DNA of 64,000 bases from positions 930,001-994,000 of the forward strand of contig OZ253531.1 of the NCBI GenBank assembly GCA_965262395.1. Direction: 5' to 3'. Shown piece after piece: positions 28,903 through 38,383 of the stretch. Every line of letters begins with the position of its first letter. Position 1 is the first letter of the stretch. Source of the DNA: CBDHFF01 sp965262395. Its GTDB lineage: Bacteria > Pseudomonadota > Alphaproteobacteria > Rickettsiales > Anaplasmataceae. A program made the position numbers and the translations under genes. The notes under the pieces were generated by a model. It did not search any database. It saw only the letters and a program-made list of their open reading frames with translations, and had not been told where the DNA came from.

Positions 28903-29346
28903 ATGAATCACGATCAAACATCATATAACTTGATAGACAATGAAGAATATATGAACAGTATACAGTTAGAATATTTTAAAAATAAATTATTACAGCAAAA
29001 AAAAGATATTTTAGAAAAAGAATTTAAACATTTACAAGAAAAAGAAGTTTTTGGTCTTACAAAAAAACGTGAAGCTGATACAACAGACATAGCCTTTTTA
29101 GAATCAAGCGAATCTATGGACTACATAAGTAGTCGTAGAACAAGACAAATTATAAATGATATAGAATCTGCCCTAGAAAAGATCGAGGATGGCACCTATG
29201 GTTACTGCGAGGAAAGCTGTGAAGAGATTGGCATCAAAAGATTAGATGTACAACCAACAAGCAGACATTGCACCCAGATACAGGAAGCAATTGACAAAAA
29301 ACATAAAATGCAAAGACATACTCAGAATGATATATTCAATAATTAA
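28903..29346 (+). CDS. dksA: DksA-like transcription factor with incomplete zinc finger
   Basis: DksA binds RNA polymerase through its secondary channel and works with ppGpp. The 147-residue protein has a coiled coil with the acidic tip DTTDIA (the DxxDxA motif) and the C-terminal GTYGYCEESCEEIGIKRLDV-type domain. Of the four zinc cysteines only two keep their place: the first pair reads CEES and the second CTQI, so zinc binding is doubtful, as in known zinc-independent DksA variants. The ATG at 28903 was chosen over a TTG 45 bp upstream that would add a short hydrophobic leader. Confidence 0.88.
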   Translation: MNHDQTSYNLIDNEEYMNSIQLEYFKNKLLQQKKDILEKEFKHLQEKEVFGLTKKREADTTDIAFLESSESMDYISSRRTRQIINDIESALEKIEDGTYGYCEESCEEIGIKRLDVQPTSRHCTQIQEAIDKKHKMQRHTQNDIFNN

Positions 29347-29413
29347 GATTTTGACCTTTAATTATTTCTATATTATAAATCATATTGAGAATGTTAAAAT
29401 CAGTTAATTTATT

Positions 29414-32400
29414 GTGAAAACTATATATGGAGTGCCTGAGGGTGCCGGCTCATATGCTATCAACAATTTTTGTTTATCTAAATCTCATAGAGCTATTTTG
29501 TACATAGCTAAACAAAAAAATATTACGTCATCTTATAATCTACTGCAATTCTTATTACCTGATTATGAAGTAGTATACTTACCAGCGTGGGATCTAGAGC
29601 CATTTACTATGTGCTCCCCTAATAAACAAATATCCGCACAAAGAATGTATGCGTTATACAAAATATCCAATTCTAACAAGAAAAATATTCTTGTTATCAG
29701 TTCTCATGAAATCCTATATCAAAAAATACCACCTAAAGACTACACAAAAGAATCGGCCATAAAAATTCATGTTAATGACATACTCATACAAGAAAAATTA
29801 ATTGAAGAATTGACTTTTATTGGCTATGAGCGAACATCCACAACCACAGAGTTAGGCGAATTTTCAGTAAGGGGAGGAATTCTCGATATATATGACTTAA
29901 ATTCACAAGTAAGAATTGATTTTCTAGGAAACAAAGTAGATAGCATCAGAGAACTTAATACGGAATCTCAAATTAATAAACAAGCATTAGAGAGCGTAAC
30001 AATCACACCAGTAACTGAAATAAATACGTCTCACAAATATCTTGATATCTATAATAATAATGCGACCAATATACTTGATGTAGAAAGCAATACTTTTTAT
30101 GATAACTATCTTTCGAATCAAAATAAACCTATCGGAATAGAACATTATCTTCCATTATTCTTTAATAAACTTGAAAGTATCACGGAATATTTATCAGAAT
30201 ATCTATTATTACTAGAATATGAACTAGTAAATGAAATAGAACAATTTAACAAAAATATTATCGAAAATATCGAAATATATAATACAAATATCACCACTAT
30301 AGAAAATAAGCATAAGTTCCTAGACAGGGAATATATGTATAATAGCTATCAAGATGTACTAGATATAATTAATACGAATAATGCTGTATCACTATCCCCC
30401 TTCAGAGGAGAAGATTCAAATGCACCTTATATAAACGAGATCTTTGTTAATCAAGATACACAAATTACAATATTAACAAAGAAATTTTCTAATAAAAAAC
30501 TCATTTTATGTTGCCATACAAAAAATGTATTACATATGTTAGCAAATATCTTGGATCAAACAAAAATAGACCACAATATAATCACCAATATTAAAGAATG
30601 CGTTGGATTATCATTAACATTACTCAATATATCGATTAGCTTTGAAACAGATGAATATGTGTTCATTTCAACTGCGAATATGTTTGCAAAAAAGAATAGA
30701 AGGAAAAAAATAGAATTAGAGGACTATAATCACTTATCTTGTGGAAATTTGATTACTCATGAAAAACATGGCATAGGTAGATTTGTTGAAATTACTACTC
30801 AATCAGTTAATCAAGTAAAGTATGACCTACTTAAAATAATTTATAAAAATGACGATGTATTATACGTACCAATACAAAACATTAATATAATATCACTTTA
30901 TAAACAAGGAGCAGATGAGCAGGTCGACCTTGATAAATTAGGCAATTCCTCTTGGCAAACTAGAAAGAAGAAAATAAATATTAAAATTCAGGAGATGGCT
31001 GCACAGTTAATTAAAAATGAAGCAAATAGAAAGATACAAAACCCTATAGAAATAGAAATAGATGATATAGATTATAAGAAATTTTGTGATGATTTTCCTC
31101 ATACCGAAACAGAAGATCAATTAAATGCCATACAGGACGTAGTGCATGATATAAAAGATAAAAATAAAATAATGAACCGACTAATCTGTGGTGATGTAGG
31201 CTTTGGCAAAACAGAAATTGCAATGCATACAGCATTTCTTATAGCAACAAACGGCTATCAAGTGGCTCTCGTAACGCCAACAACTATATTATGTAAACAA
31301 CATCTTAAAACATTCCAAGAAAGATTTAAGAGATTCAATCTCAGAATTACTCAATTATCATCTACTCTATCTACAACTGAAAGAAAACAGGTATTGCAAG
31401 AATTACAAAGCAATAAAATTGATATAATAATTGGAACACATAGCTTACTTTCAAAGCAAATAAAATTCTGTAATCTAGGATTAGTAATTGTAGATGAAGA
31501 ACATACTTTTGGTGTAATGCAAAAAGAAAGATTAAAGACCCTTAGAAACAATACACATCTACTTTATCTATCTGCCACACCTATTCCCAGAACTTTACAG
31601 ATGTCTATGATAAAAATATATGATATAAGTCTAATTTCAACTCCACCCCTACATAGATTGCCCGTGAAAACCAAGGTAATATCACATGATTATCTAACAA
31701 TAGTTAATGTAATAAATAAAGAAATTAAAAGAAATGGCCAAGTATTATTTGTATCTCCTAAAATCAGTGGTCTGGAACCAATACATATAGAATTACAAAA
31801 ATTAATGCCAAGTTTAAGAATATCCCTAATACATGGAAAAATGGATAGCAATGAAATAAACAAGAAGATTAATATGTTTTATCAAGGCTCAATAGATCTA
31901 TTATTAAGTACAAATATAATAGAATCGGGCATTGATATACCTAATGCTAATACTATGATTATAGATAGAGCAAATCTATTTGGATTAACGCAACTATATC
32001 AGCTGAAAGGTCGTGTAGGTAGAGGCAAACAGAAAGGATATTGTTATTTCATGATTAATGAAAATACAATTTTAACAGAAAAGGCAAAAAAAAGATTAAG
32101 GGTATTAGAAAAAATTAGTGATCAAATATGTTCTAACTTTAATATAGCTAGCCATGACATGGATATTAGAGGCTTTGGAAACATATTAGGTAAAGAGCAA
32201 TCTGGCCATATTAAGGGTATTGGAATAAATTTATATAATAAAATGCTAAAAGAAGCACTATCTATACATAATAAAGAAGCAAACTCCATAAGTTGGGATC
32301 CAGAGATCAATATTAATATATCTTTACAAATAGATGAAAGTTATATTAGTGACATAGAAACTAGATTAGAGCTATATCAACGAATAGGAGCAATAAGCAA

Positions 32401-32743
32401 TGAATCAGAAATCACTATATTAAAAGAAGAAATGAATAGTAGATTCGGCAATCTTCCAGAGAGTGTTCAAAATATCTTCAAAATAACAAAAATAAAAATT
32501 TTATGTAAATTTGCTAATATAGAATCTGTAGATATCAGTTCAAATTCAATTATCTTGAGTTTTAAAGAAGATGCTATAGAGAATTATAACCAATTGCTGG
32601 ACTATATAATAGGAACACCACAAAGATACAAAATAGTATCAAATAACTCAGTCAAGATCATAGCTAGCTATACATCAGGAGACGAAACAATAAACACTGT
32701 ACAAGAACAACTCAAGATATTAGCAGAAGTACAGAAGACTTAA
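29414..32743 (+). CDS. mfd: transcription-repair coupling factor Mfd
   Basis: Removes stalled RNA polymerase at lesions and recruits the Uvr excision system. The 1109-residue product contains the UvrB-like N-terminal module (FSVRGGILDIYDL near 150), a RNA-polymerase-interacting CarD-like domain (ITHEKHGIGRFVEI), and the RecG-like motor with Walker A GDVGFGKTEIAMH, DEEHTFGV, SATPIPRTL and GRVGRGKQKGYCYF, then the C-terminal D7 domain. It starts at GTG. Its stop codon lies inside the first unit of a 9-bp tandem repeat. Confidence 0.97.
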   Translation: MKTIYGVPEGAGSYAINNFCLSKSHRAILYIAKQKNITSSYNLLQFLLPDYEVVYLPAWDLEPFTMCSPNKQISAQRMYALYKISNSNKKNILVISSHEILYQKIPPKDYTKESAIKIHVNDILIQEKLIEELTFIGYERTSTTTELGEFSVRGGILDIYDLNSQVRIDFLGNKVDSIRELNTESQINKQALESVTITPVTEINTSHKYLDIYNNNATNILDVESNTFYDNYLSNQNKPIGIEHYLPLFFNKLESITEYLSEYLLLLEYELVNEIEQFNKNIIENIEIYNTNITTIENKHKFLDREYMYNSYQDVLDIINTNNAVSLSPFRGEDSNAPYINEIFVNQDTQITILTKKFSNKKLILCCHTKNVLHMLANILDQTKIDHNIITNIKECVGLSLTLLNISISFETDEYVFISTANMFAKKNRRKKIELEDYNHLSCGNLITHEKHGIGRFVEITTQSVNQVKYDLLKIIYKNDDVLYVPIQNINIISLYKQGADEQVDLDKLGNSSWQTRKKKINIKIQEMAAQLIKNEANRKIQNPIEIEIDDIDYKKFCDDFPHTETEDQLNAIQDVVHDIKDKNKIMNRLICGDVGFGKTEIAMHTAFLIATNGYQVALVTPTTILCKQHLKTFQERFKRFNLRITQLSSTLSTTERKQVLQELQSNKIDIIIGTHSLLSKQIKFCNLGLVIVDEEHTFGVMQKERLKTLRNNTHLLYLSATPIPRTLQMSMIKIYDISLISTPPLHRLPVKTKVISHDYLTIVNVINKEIKRNGQVLFVSPKISGLEPIHIELQKLMPSLRISLIHGKMDSNEINKKINMFYQGSIDLLLSTNIIESGIDIPNANTMIIDRANLFGLTQLYQLKGRVGRGKQKGYCYFMINENTILTEKAKKRLRVLEKISDQICSNFNIASHDMDIRGFGNILGKEQSGHIKGIGINLYNKMLKEALSIHNKEANSISWDPEININISLQIDESYISDIETRLELYQRIGAISNESEITILKEEMNSRFGNLPESVQNIFKITKIKILCKFANIESVDISSNSIILSFKEDAIENYNQLLDYIIGTPQRYKIVSNNSVKIIASYTSGDETINTVQEQLKILAEVQKT

Positions 32744-32857
32744 TAGACTTAATAGACTTAATAGACTTAATAGACTTAATAGACTTAATAGACTTAATAG
32801 ACTTAATAGACTTAATAGACTTAATAGACTTAATAGACTTAATAGACTTAATAGACT
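32736..32857. repeat. 9-bp minisatellite, 13 full units plus a partial
   Basis: The unit AGACTTAAT is repeated without any change from 32736, thirteen full copies, then AGACT. The first unit contains the last codons and stop of mfd, and the final partial unit touches the encoded CCA end of tRNA-Val. Because the period is a multiple of three, one frame of each strand is stop-filled and the others encode simple tripeptide repeats; these are not genes. Perfect identity implies ongoing slippage or very recent expansion. Confidence 0.98.
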
Positions 32858-32932
32858 GGTGGGCGATGACAGGGTCGAACTGCCGACCTTTTCCTTGTAA
32901 GGGAACTGCTCTACCAGCTGAGCTAATCGCCC
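32857..32932 (-). tRNA. tRNA-Val (TAC anticodon)
   Basis: On the minus strand the acceptor GGGCGAT pairs with ATCGCCC, followed by A73 and an encoded CCA. The D arm is GCTC...GAGC, the anticodon loop CTTACAA with TAC, and the T arm GGCAG TTCGACC CTGTC. The lowest pair of the anticodon stem is G27:A43, a mismatch. The CCA end abuts the minisatellite. Confidence 0.95.
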
Positions 32933-33070
32933 CACCTAGCTATACAAGATAATTATATTATACGAATACATACATATCAATATAAAAATATTATATATGT
33001 AAAAAATAATTCTTACATAATAATCCTATTTATAATATCATTATTTGATTATGATTTCTGTAGATCCTAT

Positions 33071-34060
33071 ATGTATCCTAAAATTAGACTTAGAAGAACA
33101 AGAACTGACTCATGGTGCAGAAATCTTGTACAAGAATCTGTGTTAACAACCAATGATCTAATATTACCTATCTTTATCAAAGAAGGCAGTGGATTAAAGG
33201 AAGAAATCAAATCTATGCCAGGAATTTTTAGATATTCAATCGATGAGGTATTAGATTATATCCATAAAGCACATGATCTGGGGATCAATGCTATCGCTAT
33301 TTTTCCCGTGACTAACCCTGCCATGAAAGATGATATAGCTAGTGATGCTATAAATCCAGATAATTTGATCTGCAGATCTATTAGATCCATTAAAAAAAAA
33401 TGTCCTGATATAGGCATTATAGCTGATGTTGCATTAGACCCATATACCTCACATGGTCATGATGGCATCCTATCAACAAATAAAAAAGCAATATTAAATG
33501 ATGAAACTGTTGAAATATTATGCAAACAAGCCCTAATACAAGCAGCAGCAGGATGTGATATAGTTGCTCCTTCGGATATGATGGATGGGCGCGTTGGAGC
33601 TATCCGAGATGCGCTAGATAACTCTAATTTTAAAAATGTAAAGATATTATCTTACGCAGTAAAATATGCCTCTTCCTTTTACGGGCCATTCAGAGAAGCT
33701 ATCGGCTCTACAACTGCTACAAAGATTAATAAAAGTACCTACCAAATGGATTTCCATAATAGCACAGAAACAATAAGAGAAGTTGAGGAAGATATCAAAG
33801 AAGGAGCAGATTTTGTAATTGTAAAACCAGGAATGAGTTACTTAGATATAATACATAAATTACACCAGAGGTTTAATATACCTATATTTGCATATCAAGT
33901 TAGTGGTGAGTATTCTATGATCAAATTAGCTTCTGAAAAAGGATATATAAATGGCATAGAATGTTTCTATGAATCCTTAGTAGCATTTAAACGCGCCGGA
34001 TGCTCGGCTATACTGACTTATGCTGCAATAGACATTGCAGAATATTTATCTAATAGATAA
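33071..34060 (+). CDS. hemB: delta-aminolevulinic acid dehydratase
   Basis: Condenses two aminolevulinates to porphobilinogen in haem synthesis. The 329-residue TIM-barrel protein has RLRRTRTDSWCRNLV near the N terminus, ADVALDPYTSHGHDGIL near 115-131, APSDMMDGRVGAIRDAL, the Lys-bearing SYAVKYASSFYGPFREA (about 195-211) and the Schiff-base segment VKPGMSYLDI near 252. The ATG at 33071 agrees with the conserved start. It stands alone downstream of the divergently oriented tRNA-Val. Confidence 0.97.
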   Translation: MYPKIRLRRTRTDSWCRNLVQESVLTTNDLILPIFIKEGSGLKEEIKSMPGIFRYSIDEVLDYIHKAHDLGINAIAIFPVTNPAMKDDIASDAINPDNLICRSIRSIKKKCPDIGIIADVALDPYTSHGHDGILSTNKKAILNDETVEILCKQALIQAAAGCDIVAPSDMMDGRVGAIRDALDNSNFKNVKILSYAVKYASSFYGPFREAIGSTTATKINKSTYQMDFHNSTETIREVEEDIKEGADFVIVKPGMSYLDIIHKLHQRFNIPIFAYQVSGEYSMIKLASEKGYINGIECFYESLVAFKRAGCSAILTYAAIDIAEYLSNR

Positions 34061-34154
34061 TTATATAATTATAAATCTAATATTTATTTCAAAATAGATT
34101 AACTTATGTCTAATTAATTATTAAAAATAAGTATCAGGACAGTTTAAATTGTAA

Positions 34155-34376
34155 CTAAATGAAATTCTCACTGTTATAATCATATGCATGCATACCCTCT
34201 CCAGAGAGCATAGTTTCATCATTTGAATCTTCATGAAGCAATGTTTTTTCATTTATCATTTTAAAAAATGATTGGAGCTTATCTCTAGCGACATATGCAA
34301 TAGAAAAACAAAGCACACCAGACACTAATCCCCCTAATATCGCGCCGCCAATAAAATTTAGAATATTTAATTGCAT
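34155..34376 (-). CDS. small single-span membrane protein, unknown
   Basis: A 73-residue product with a glycine-rich hydrophobic segment at about residues 8-29 and an acidic tail. The ATG follows TTGAGG at a distance of about nine bases, a plausible ribosome site. It lies downstream of tatA on the same strand (about 105 bp), so it may be cotranscribed with the ABC ATPase and tatA. I recognise no family. Confidence 0.55.
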   Translation of the reverse strand: MQLNILNFIGGAILGGLVSGVLCFSIAYVARDKLQSFFKMINEKTLLHEDSNDETMLSGEGMHAYDYNSENFI

Positions 34377-34482
34377 TACTATAACCTCAATAATCTTTAT
34401 TATTATTAAAAATAATAGACTGCAATGGTTAATTATCTAATAAATGCTTTTGTGACAAGGTGCTATCTAGTAAAACAACTTG

Positions 34483-34653
34483 TTATTTAATTTTTTTGTT
34501 TTCAGGTACTTCTTCTTCATCTTCCTTCATGGTTTTTTTAAGATTCTTTATCCCTTTACCCAAATCCCCCATAACCTGAGGCAATCTTCCTGCGCCAAAT
34601 AAAATAAGAATAATTAAAAGTATCAAAACTATTTGCCAAGGACCAACAGTCAT
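34483..34653 (-). CDS. tatA: twin-arginine translocase subunit TatA
   Basis: TatA forms the pore for folded proteins carrying twin-arginine signals. This 56-residue frame is below usual ORF cut-offs. It has a short N-terminal membrane helix (about 5-20), the FGAGRLPQVMGDLGKG hinge and amphipathic helix (19-34) that define TatA, and a charged Lys/Glu tail. The ATG overlaps the stop codon of the upstream ABC ATPase gene by ATGA, indicating translational coupling. tatB and tatC are not in the window. Confidence 0.95.
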   Translation of the reverse strand: MTVGPWQIVLILLIILILFGAGRLPQVMGDLGKGIKNLKKTMKEDEEEVPENKKIK

Positions 34654-35708
34654 ATAGATTCCTCTTGTATTTCAGTAAATGAGAATGTAAATATCTGCTT
34701 GGTATCCACTCTAACCCCAATATTTTGGCCTATATTAGGTAAAAATGCAATAGGTATTTTTGCCTTATAAATATTAATATCACCATTTAATCTTAAGTAA
34801 CAATAATGGAATTTAATACTTATAACTTCTGCTTTAATACTACTTGAATTGTCAATAATGATTGCTTCTGGCCTCATACAGAGTAATACATTGCTTCCAA
34901 TTTTAAATTTCTTATTTACAGGCATAACCCCAAATATACTATTAATAGTATTATCTTCTTGTACAATTAATGAATTTTTACAAGAAATAAGTTCACTGAA
35001 AAAATTAGCTACAAAATAATTTCTTGGATTGCAATAAATATCCATCGAACTTCCCATCTGTATTATAGATCCCTTGTCAATGAAGGCAACATAATCACCA
35101 ATTTCAAGAGCCTCCTCTGGGTCGTGAGTTACAACAATGGTTGTAATATTTCTTGTTCTCAAAAGGTCAAATATATAGCGTTTTAAAGTTCTCTTGAGAT
35201 ATGTATCTAAATTTGAAAATGGCTCATCTAAAAGCATTACTGTTGGATCTTGAGCTAAAGCCCTTGCTATAGTCACTCTTTGCTGTTGTCCACTAGAAAG
35301 CATATAAGGAAAACTTTCTCTATATTGCAACATATCAAATGTCTCTAATAGCTCACAAGCCACTTTATTTTTATCTACAGCACCACGTACAGCAATCTTA
35401 ACATTTTCTAAAACACTCTTATGTGGAAACAAGGAATTATGCTGAAAAATTAAGCCAACAGAACGTTTTTCTGGTGCTAAAAATTTATTTTCATTACAAA
35501 TCGTTGTATTATTTATCTTAATGGCACCAGATTTTGCCACCTCAAGTCCCGCTATTAACCTCAGTAGAGTTGATTTCCCACATCCAGACACACCAACCAA
35601 AGATAACACCTTACCTTTCTCAACAGAAATATTAATATCCTTTAATGAGAAAGTATCTTCTTGATTATTAAAAAATAGATTATTAATCTCCAATCCAGTA
35701 TTAGACAT
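34650..35708 (-). CDS. fbpC: iron(III)-type ABC transporter ATP-binding protein
   Basis: Cytoplasmic ATPase subunit of an import ABC system. In order the 352 residues show Walker A GVSGCGKS (about 38-45), Q loop FQHNS, signature LSSGQQQRV, Walker B VMLLDEPFSNLD, the switch histidine in VVTHDPEEAL, and a C-terminal regulatory TOBE-like domain from about 245. The domain plan and the LSxGQQQR signature fit the FbpC/PotA branch, with iron the likeliest cargo in this group; the substrate cannot be proved. tatA overlaps its end by 4 bp. Confidence 0.88.
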   Translation of the reverse strand: MSNTGLEINNLFFNNQEDTFSLKDINISVEKGKVLSLVGVSGCGKSTLLRLIAGLEVAKSGAIKINNTTICNENKFLAPEKRSVGLIFQHNSLFPHKSVLENVKIAVRGAVDKNKVACELLETFDMLQYRESFPYMLSSGQQQRVTIARALAQDPTVMLLDEPFSNLDTYLKRTLKRYIFDLLRTRNITTIVVTHDPEEALEIGDYVAFIDKGSIIQMGSSMDIYCNPRNYFVANFFSELISCKNSLIVQEDNTINSIFGVMPVNKKFKIGSNVLLCMRPEAIIIDNSSSIKAEVISIKFHYCYLRLNGDINIYKAKIPIAFLPNIGQNIGVRVDTKQIFTFSFTEIQEESI

Positions 35709-35776
35709 ACATACACTAAATAAAAAAACAATTGTTAATTCATTAATTATACCAGAAAGAACTTATAATGTATATA

Positions 35777-36622
35777 CTATAAAGTACCAGAAGTTTTATA
35801 CAAAGCATCAATTCCAGGGACATGTGGCTCCCCTCTAAAATTTAAGGTATTATTAAAACGGTTAACACATGTAGAGAATTTTTTATTACACCCTTCTATA
35901 ATTCTATATTCATCCCCTATATTAATCTGATAAGGCGCTGGCAAAGCTAAAATAATATTACCTCCAGCTTGATGTTCTTTAACTTCAATAGAAATTCCTT
36001 CATTGTTACCAGTAACAAATGTCACAACTCCATAATTATATAAATCCACTCCTGCTGGCAAAGAACTATCATAAAAAGCATTGCGATTTATAGCACCTTC
36101 TACAACTCCTTCCACAGTAAAATTATTTGGATTCAATGCACACCTACTATCACAAAAATTTGCCCTGCAAATTGGTGAATATAGCTCTCCTATACTTTGT
36201 CTCAAATTATCCTTTAATCCTCTTATTTCTACAGTAAATCTACCATCTTCTATAGTAACTTGTCCAAATTTACCACATCTGAATTGCAATATACCTTGGG
36301 ACAAATCTGCATAATTCACCAAAAATATACTAACTTTGGCAAAATCATATTTTCCCGCTAATAAATCTTCTTCTGTTATTAAGTCACTATTCAAAATAGA
36401 TTGAATATCCAAATTATCAATAGCAAAAGATGAATTATCAACAATATTACTTGCAATAAAACTCGCAGTAGAGAGATAAATTGTAGAATCTATGCTTAAA
36501 TCACTATCATGATCTGTAAAACACAAGATCGAGGCATCTGATAGTTCTATCTTCCAACATATAGCAAGTGTTGTTACCTGAGAATTAATTTGTTCTTTTA
36601 AAGAATTAGATATATTTTTCAT
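35777..36622 (-). CDS. DUF2163 tail hub protein (GTA g13-like)
   Basis: In the Rhodobacter GTA the g13 product is part of the tail baseplate hub. The 281-residue protein has the DUF2163 N-terminal half (LCFTDHDSDL near 33, IRGLKDNLRQSIGELYSP near 133) and the C-terminal domain with CRANFCDSRC and EGCNKKFSTCVNRFNNTLNF followed by RGEPHVPG. The grouped cysteines resemble the metal-cluster site of lambda gpL-type tail proteins. The ATG is preceded by an ideal AGGAGG at 6 nt. It is the last minus-strand GTA gene in this block; g14 and g15 do not follow. Confidence 0.93.
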   Translation of the reverse strand: MKNISNSLKEQINSQVTTLAICWKIELSDASILCFTDHDSDLSIDSTIYLSTASFIASNIVDNSSFAIDNLDIQSILNSDLITEEDLLAGKYDFAKVSIFLVNYADLSQGILQFRCGKFGQVTIEDGRFTVEIRGLKDNLRQSIGELYSPICRANFCDSRCALNPNNFTVEGVVEGAINRNAFYDSSLPAGVDLYNYGVVTFVTGNNEGISIEVKEHQAGGNIILALPAPYQINIGDEYRIIEGCNKKFSTCVNRFNNTLNFRGEPHVPGIDALYKTSGTL

Positions 36623-36741
36623 TACTAACCTCCTAATTATTTGTTATATCATCTGCTCATTGACATTTAACACTTATAATGCTATAATGCTTTGCAACCG
36701 AATGAGTGTTATAAATCTATCATACATTTAATAGTAATATT

Positions 36742-37557
36742 GTGCCTAATAATAAAAAAGTGCGTGGCTTACTGCATAAAGATACAATAAAAGGATCATC
36801 TTCAAGATTTTGTAAAAATGTTCTTCTTACAAATCCTGTGATGCTTCCTGCACAAATATTTGGTTTCTTTAACAATGCCAGCTCTCTAAAAACACCTAAG
36901 TTTTACATAAGCGCGACTGTTATGGCATTTCTTTCTATTGCTTCGATAACAATATCGTCTATGTTACCTGGTCTAATTAAAAATATACAAAATGCTCATG
37001 CAAAAAGAGCGCTGAATTTTACTATATATACTGTAGGTATAACCCTAGGTATAGTATTAATAATGTGTGCATCATTAACTACACTATATTGCAAGTCTAC
37101 TTCACTCAAAGACAGAGAAATACATAAAACTGACGAACAAACTGATCCAGAAGACCCAAAAAACACAGGAAAAGTAGAAAAAACTAAGATATCATTAAAT
37201 AAAACAATATTATCAGTTCACATTGCTAGCACTATACTACTAACTACTTTATTAGCTATACATCTAATAGTCACCAAAGGAAATTTCAAAGAAAATGTTG
37301 CACCATTAGTTTTAGTGTTTATGCTATGCTTCGTACCTTTGATAGCATCACTATTTATTAATGGATATAAAGCCTATGAGAATAAGTTAATTGATGAAAG
37401 CGCAGACAAAAGTGATGTTCCACTCTCATTATTATGCGGAACCCTACTAATACCTGGAATAGCCGCAACAATAAAAGATTTAGTCACAAATCAAGAAGAG
37501 ATGAATCCAGATGCATCAAAGAGCGATAATGATCTCACTAACGGAATAAATATGTAA
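36742..37557 (+). CDS. multi-span membrane protein of unknown function inside the GTA block
   Basis: A 271-residue protein starting at GTG, with hydrophobic segments near residues 55-75, 90-113, 155-178, 185-205 and perhaps 227-243, separated by charged linkers with Lys/Glu runs near 120-150 and a polar C-terminal tail. No conserved motif is recognised. It lies on the plus strand between the minus-strand g13 and g12 homologues, so it interrupts that GTA pair. It may be a later insertion, or a membrane protein that serves particle release or entry; the second idea is speculation. Confidence 0.65.
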   Translation: MPNNKKVRGLLHKDTIKGSSSRFCKNVLLTNPVMLPAQIFGFFNNASSLKTPKFYISATVMAFLSIASITISSMLPGLIKNIQNAHAKRALNFTIYTVGITLGIVLIMCASLTTLYCKSTSLKDREIHKTDEQTDPEDPKNTGKVEKTKISLNKTILSVHIASTILLTTLLAIHLIVTKGNFKENVAPLVLVFMLCFVPLIASLFINGYKAYENKLIDESADKSDVPLSLLCGTLLIPGIAATIKDLVTNQEEMNPDASKSDNDLTNGINM

Positions 37558-37642
37558 AGATACAACAATACAATAGATTAGTTCCATAAAATAAGAAACA
37601 CATAATATAATTTGATACCCATAGACTAAGCGCATGTAATAT

Positions 37643-38248
37643 TTATATATCTTTGATTTCTATGAGCCTTATATTTCGCCAACTATTTGTACCATAGCCG
37701 TCAATAGATGCTGATAATTGATCAGTATCAAATCTAACAGGCACATCAAACTCACAAGATATAACAATTTCTGCTGAACTAGCGGGAGGGTTATCAAATA
37801 ATAATATGCCGCTATTGAGATCAATGGTATAAGCACCTTCTTGTGCAATATCATTAATACTAACAAATAAAGTGCTCGTAACAATCTTAGTAATAATTCG
37901 TGTATAAGACGAGGAGCCACTATTATAAATTTTATTGATCTGAAACTCTCTACCCTGACCATCAGCTATCGCAATAATCTGATTTTTAATAATATAATCT
38001 GTCCAGTCTTTAAATCTGAATCCTATAGCTCTACCGAATCTTGCCCTAAAAAACGAAAGCAACTCCCTAAGCTGCTCTTCATTTTTAATACCATGACTAA
38101 CATTATATTGAGCCCTTGCATCAGACCAATTAATATTTCGTTGCTCATAACCATTTTGAGTCATCGCAATATTAGTAGAAAATTCAGGGCCACCTGTAGA
38201 TCCATAGGCAATATCATCCGGAAAACGAGTTTCTATAAAAGAATCCAT
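37643..38248 (-). CDS. DUF2460 tail protein (GTA g12-like, distal tail)
   Basis: The g12 product forms the distal tail ring of the Rhodobacter GTA. The 201-residue protein carries the family start FIETRFPDDIAYGSTGGPEF, the basic turn NGYEQRNINWSDARAQYNVS, and FFRARFGRAIGFRFKDWTDY near 68-87. A strong AAGGAGGGTT ribosome site precedes the ATG. Normal length and no lesions. In standard GTA order it sits directly before g13, but here about 1 kb with an opposite-strand gene lies between. Confidence 0.94.
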   Translation of the reverse strand: MDSFIETRFPDDIAYGSTGGPEFSTNIAMTQNGYEQRNINWSDARAQYNVSHGIKNEEQLRELLSFFRARFGRAIGFRFKDWTDYIIKNQIIAIADGQGREFQINKIYNSGSSSYTRIITKIVTSTLFVSINDIAQEGAYTIDLNSGILLFDNPPASSAEIVISCEFDVPVRFDTDQLSASIDGYGTNSWRNIRLIEIKDI

Positions 38249-38383
38249 ACAACCCTCCTTAATAATAATGAATAGAAAATAATCGTAAATAGGAAAAATA
38301 ATGTAGATAAGAAATAATTATGAAATATTACTCTACACAAAAGAAATGGTGAATATAAGATACATATATCTATCTTAAAGTTA

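Noticed and set aside
32736..32857. CRISPR array
   Set aside because: A 9-bp head-to-tail repeat without spacers is a minisatellite.
32720..32935. Leu/Ser-rich repeat protein on the minus strand
   Set aside because: It is only the 9-bp minisatellite and tRNA-Val read as codons; the period of nine makes a stop-free frame by chance.
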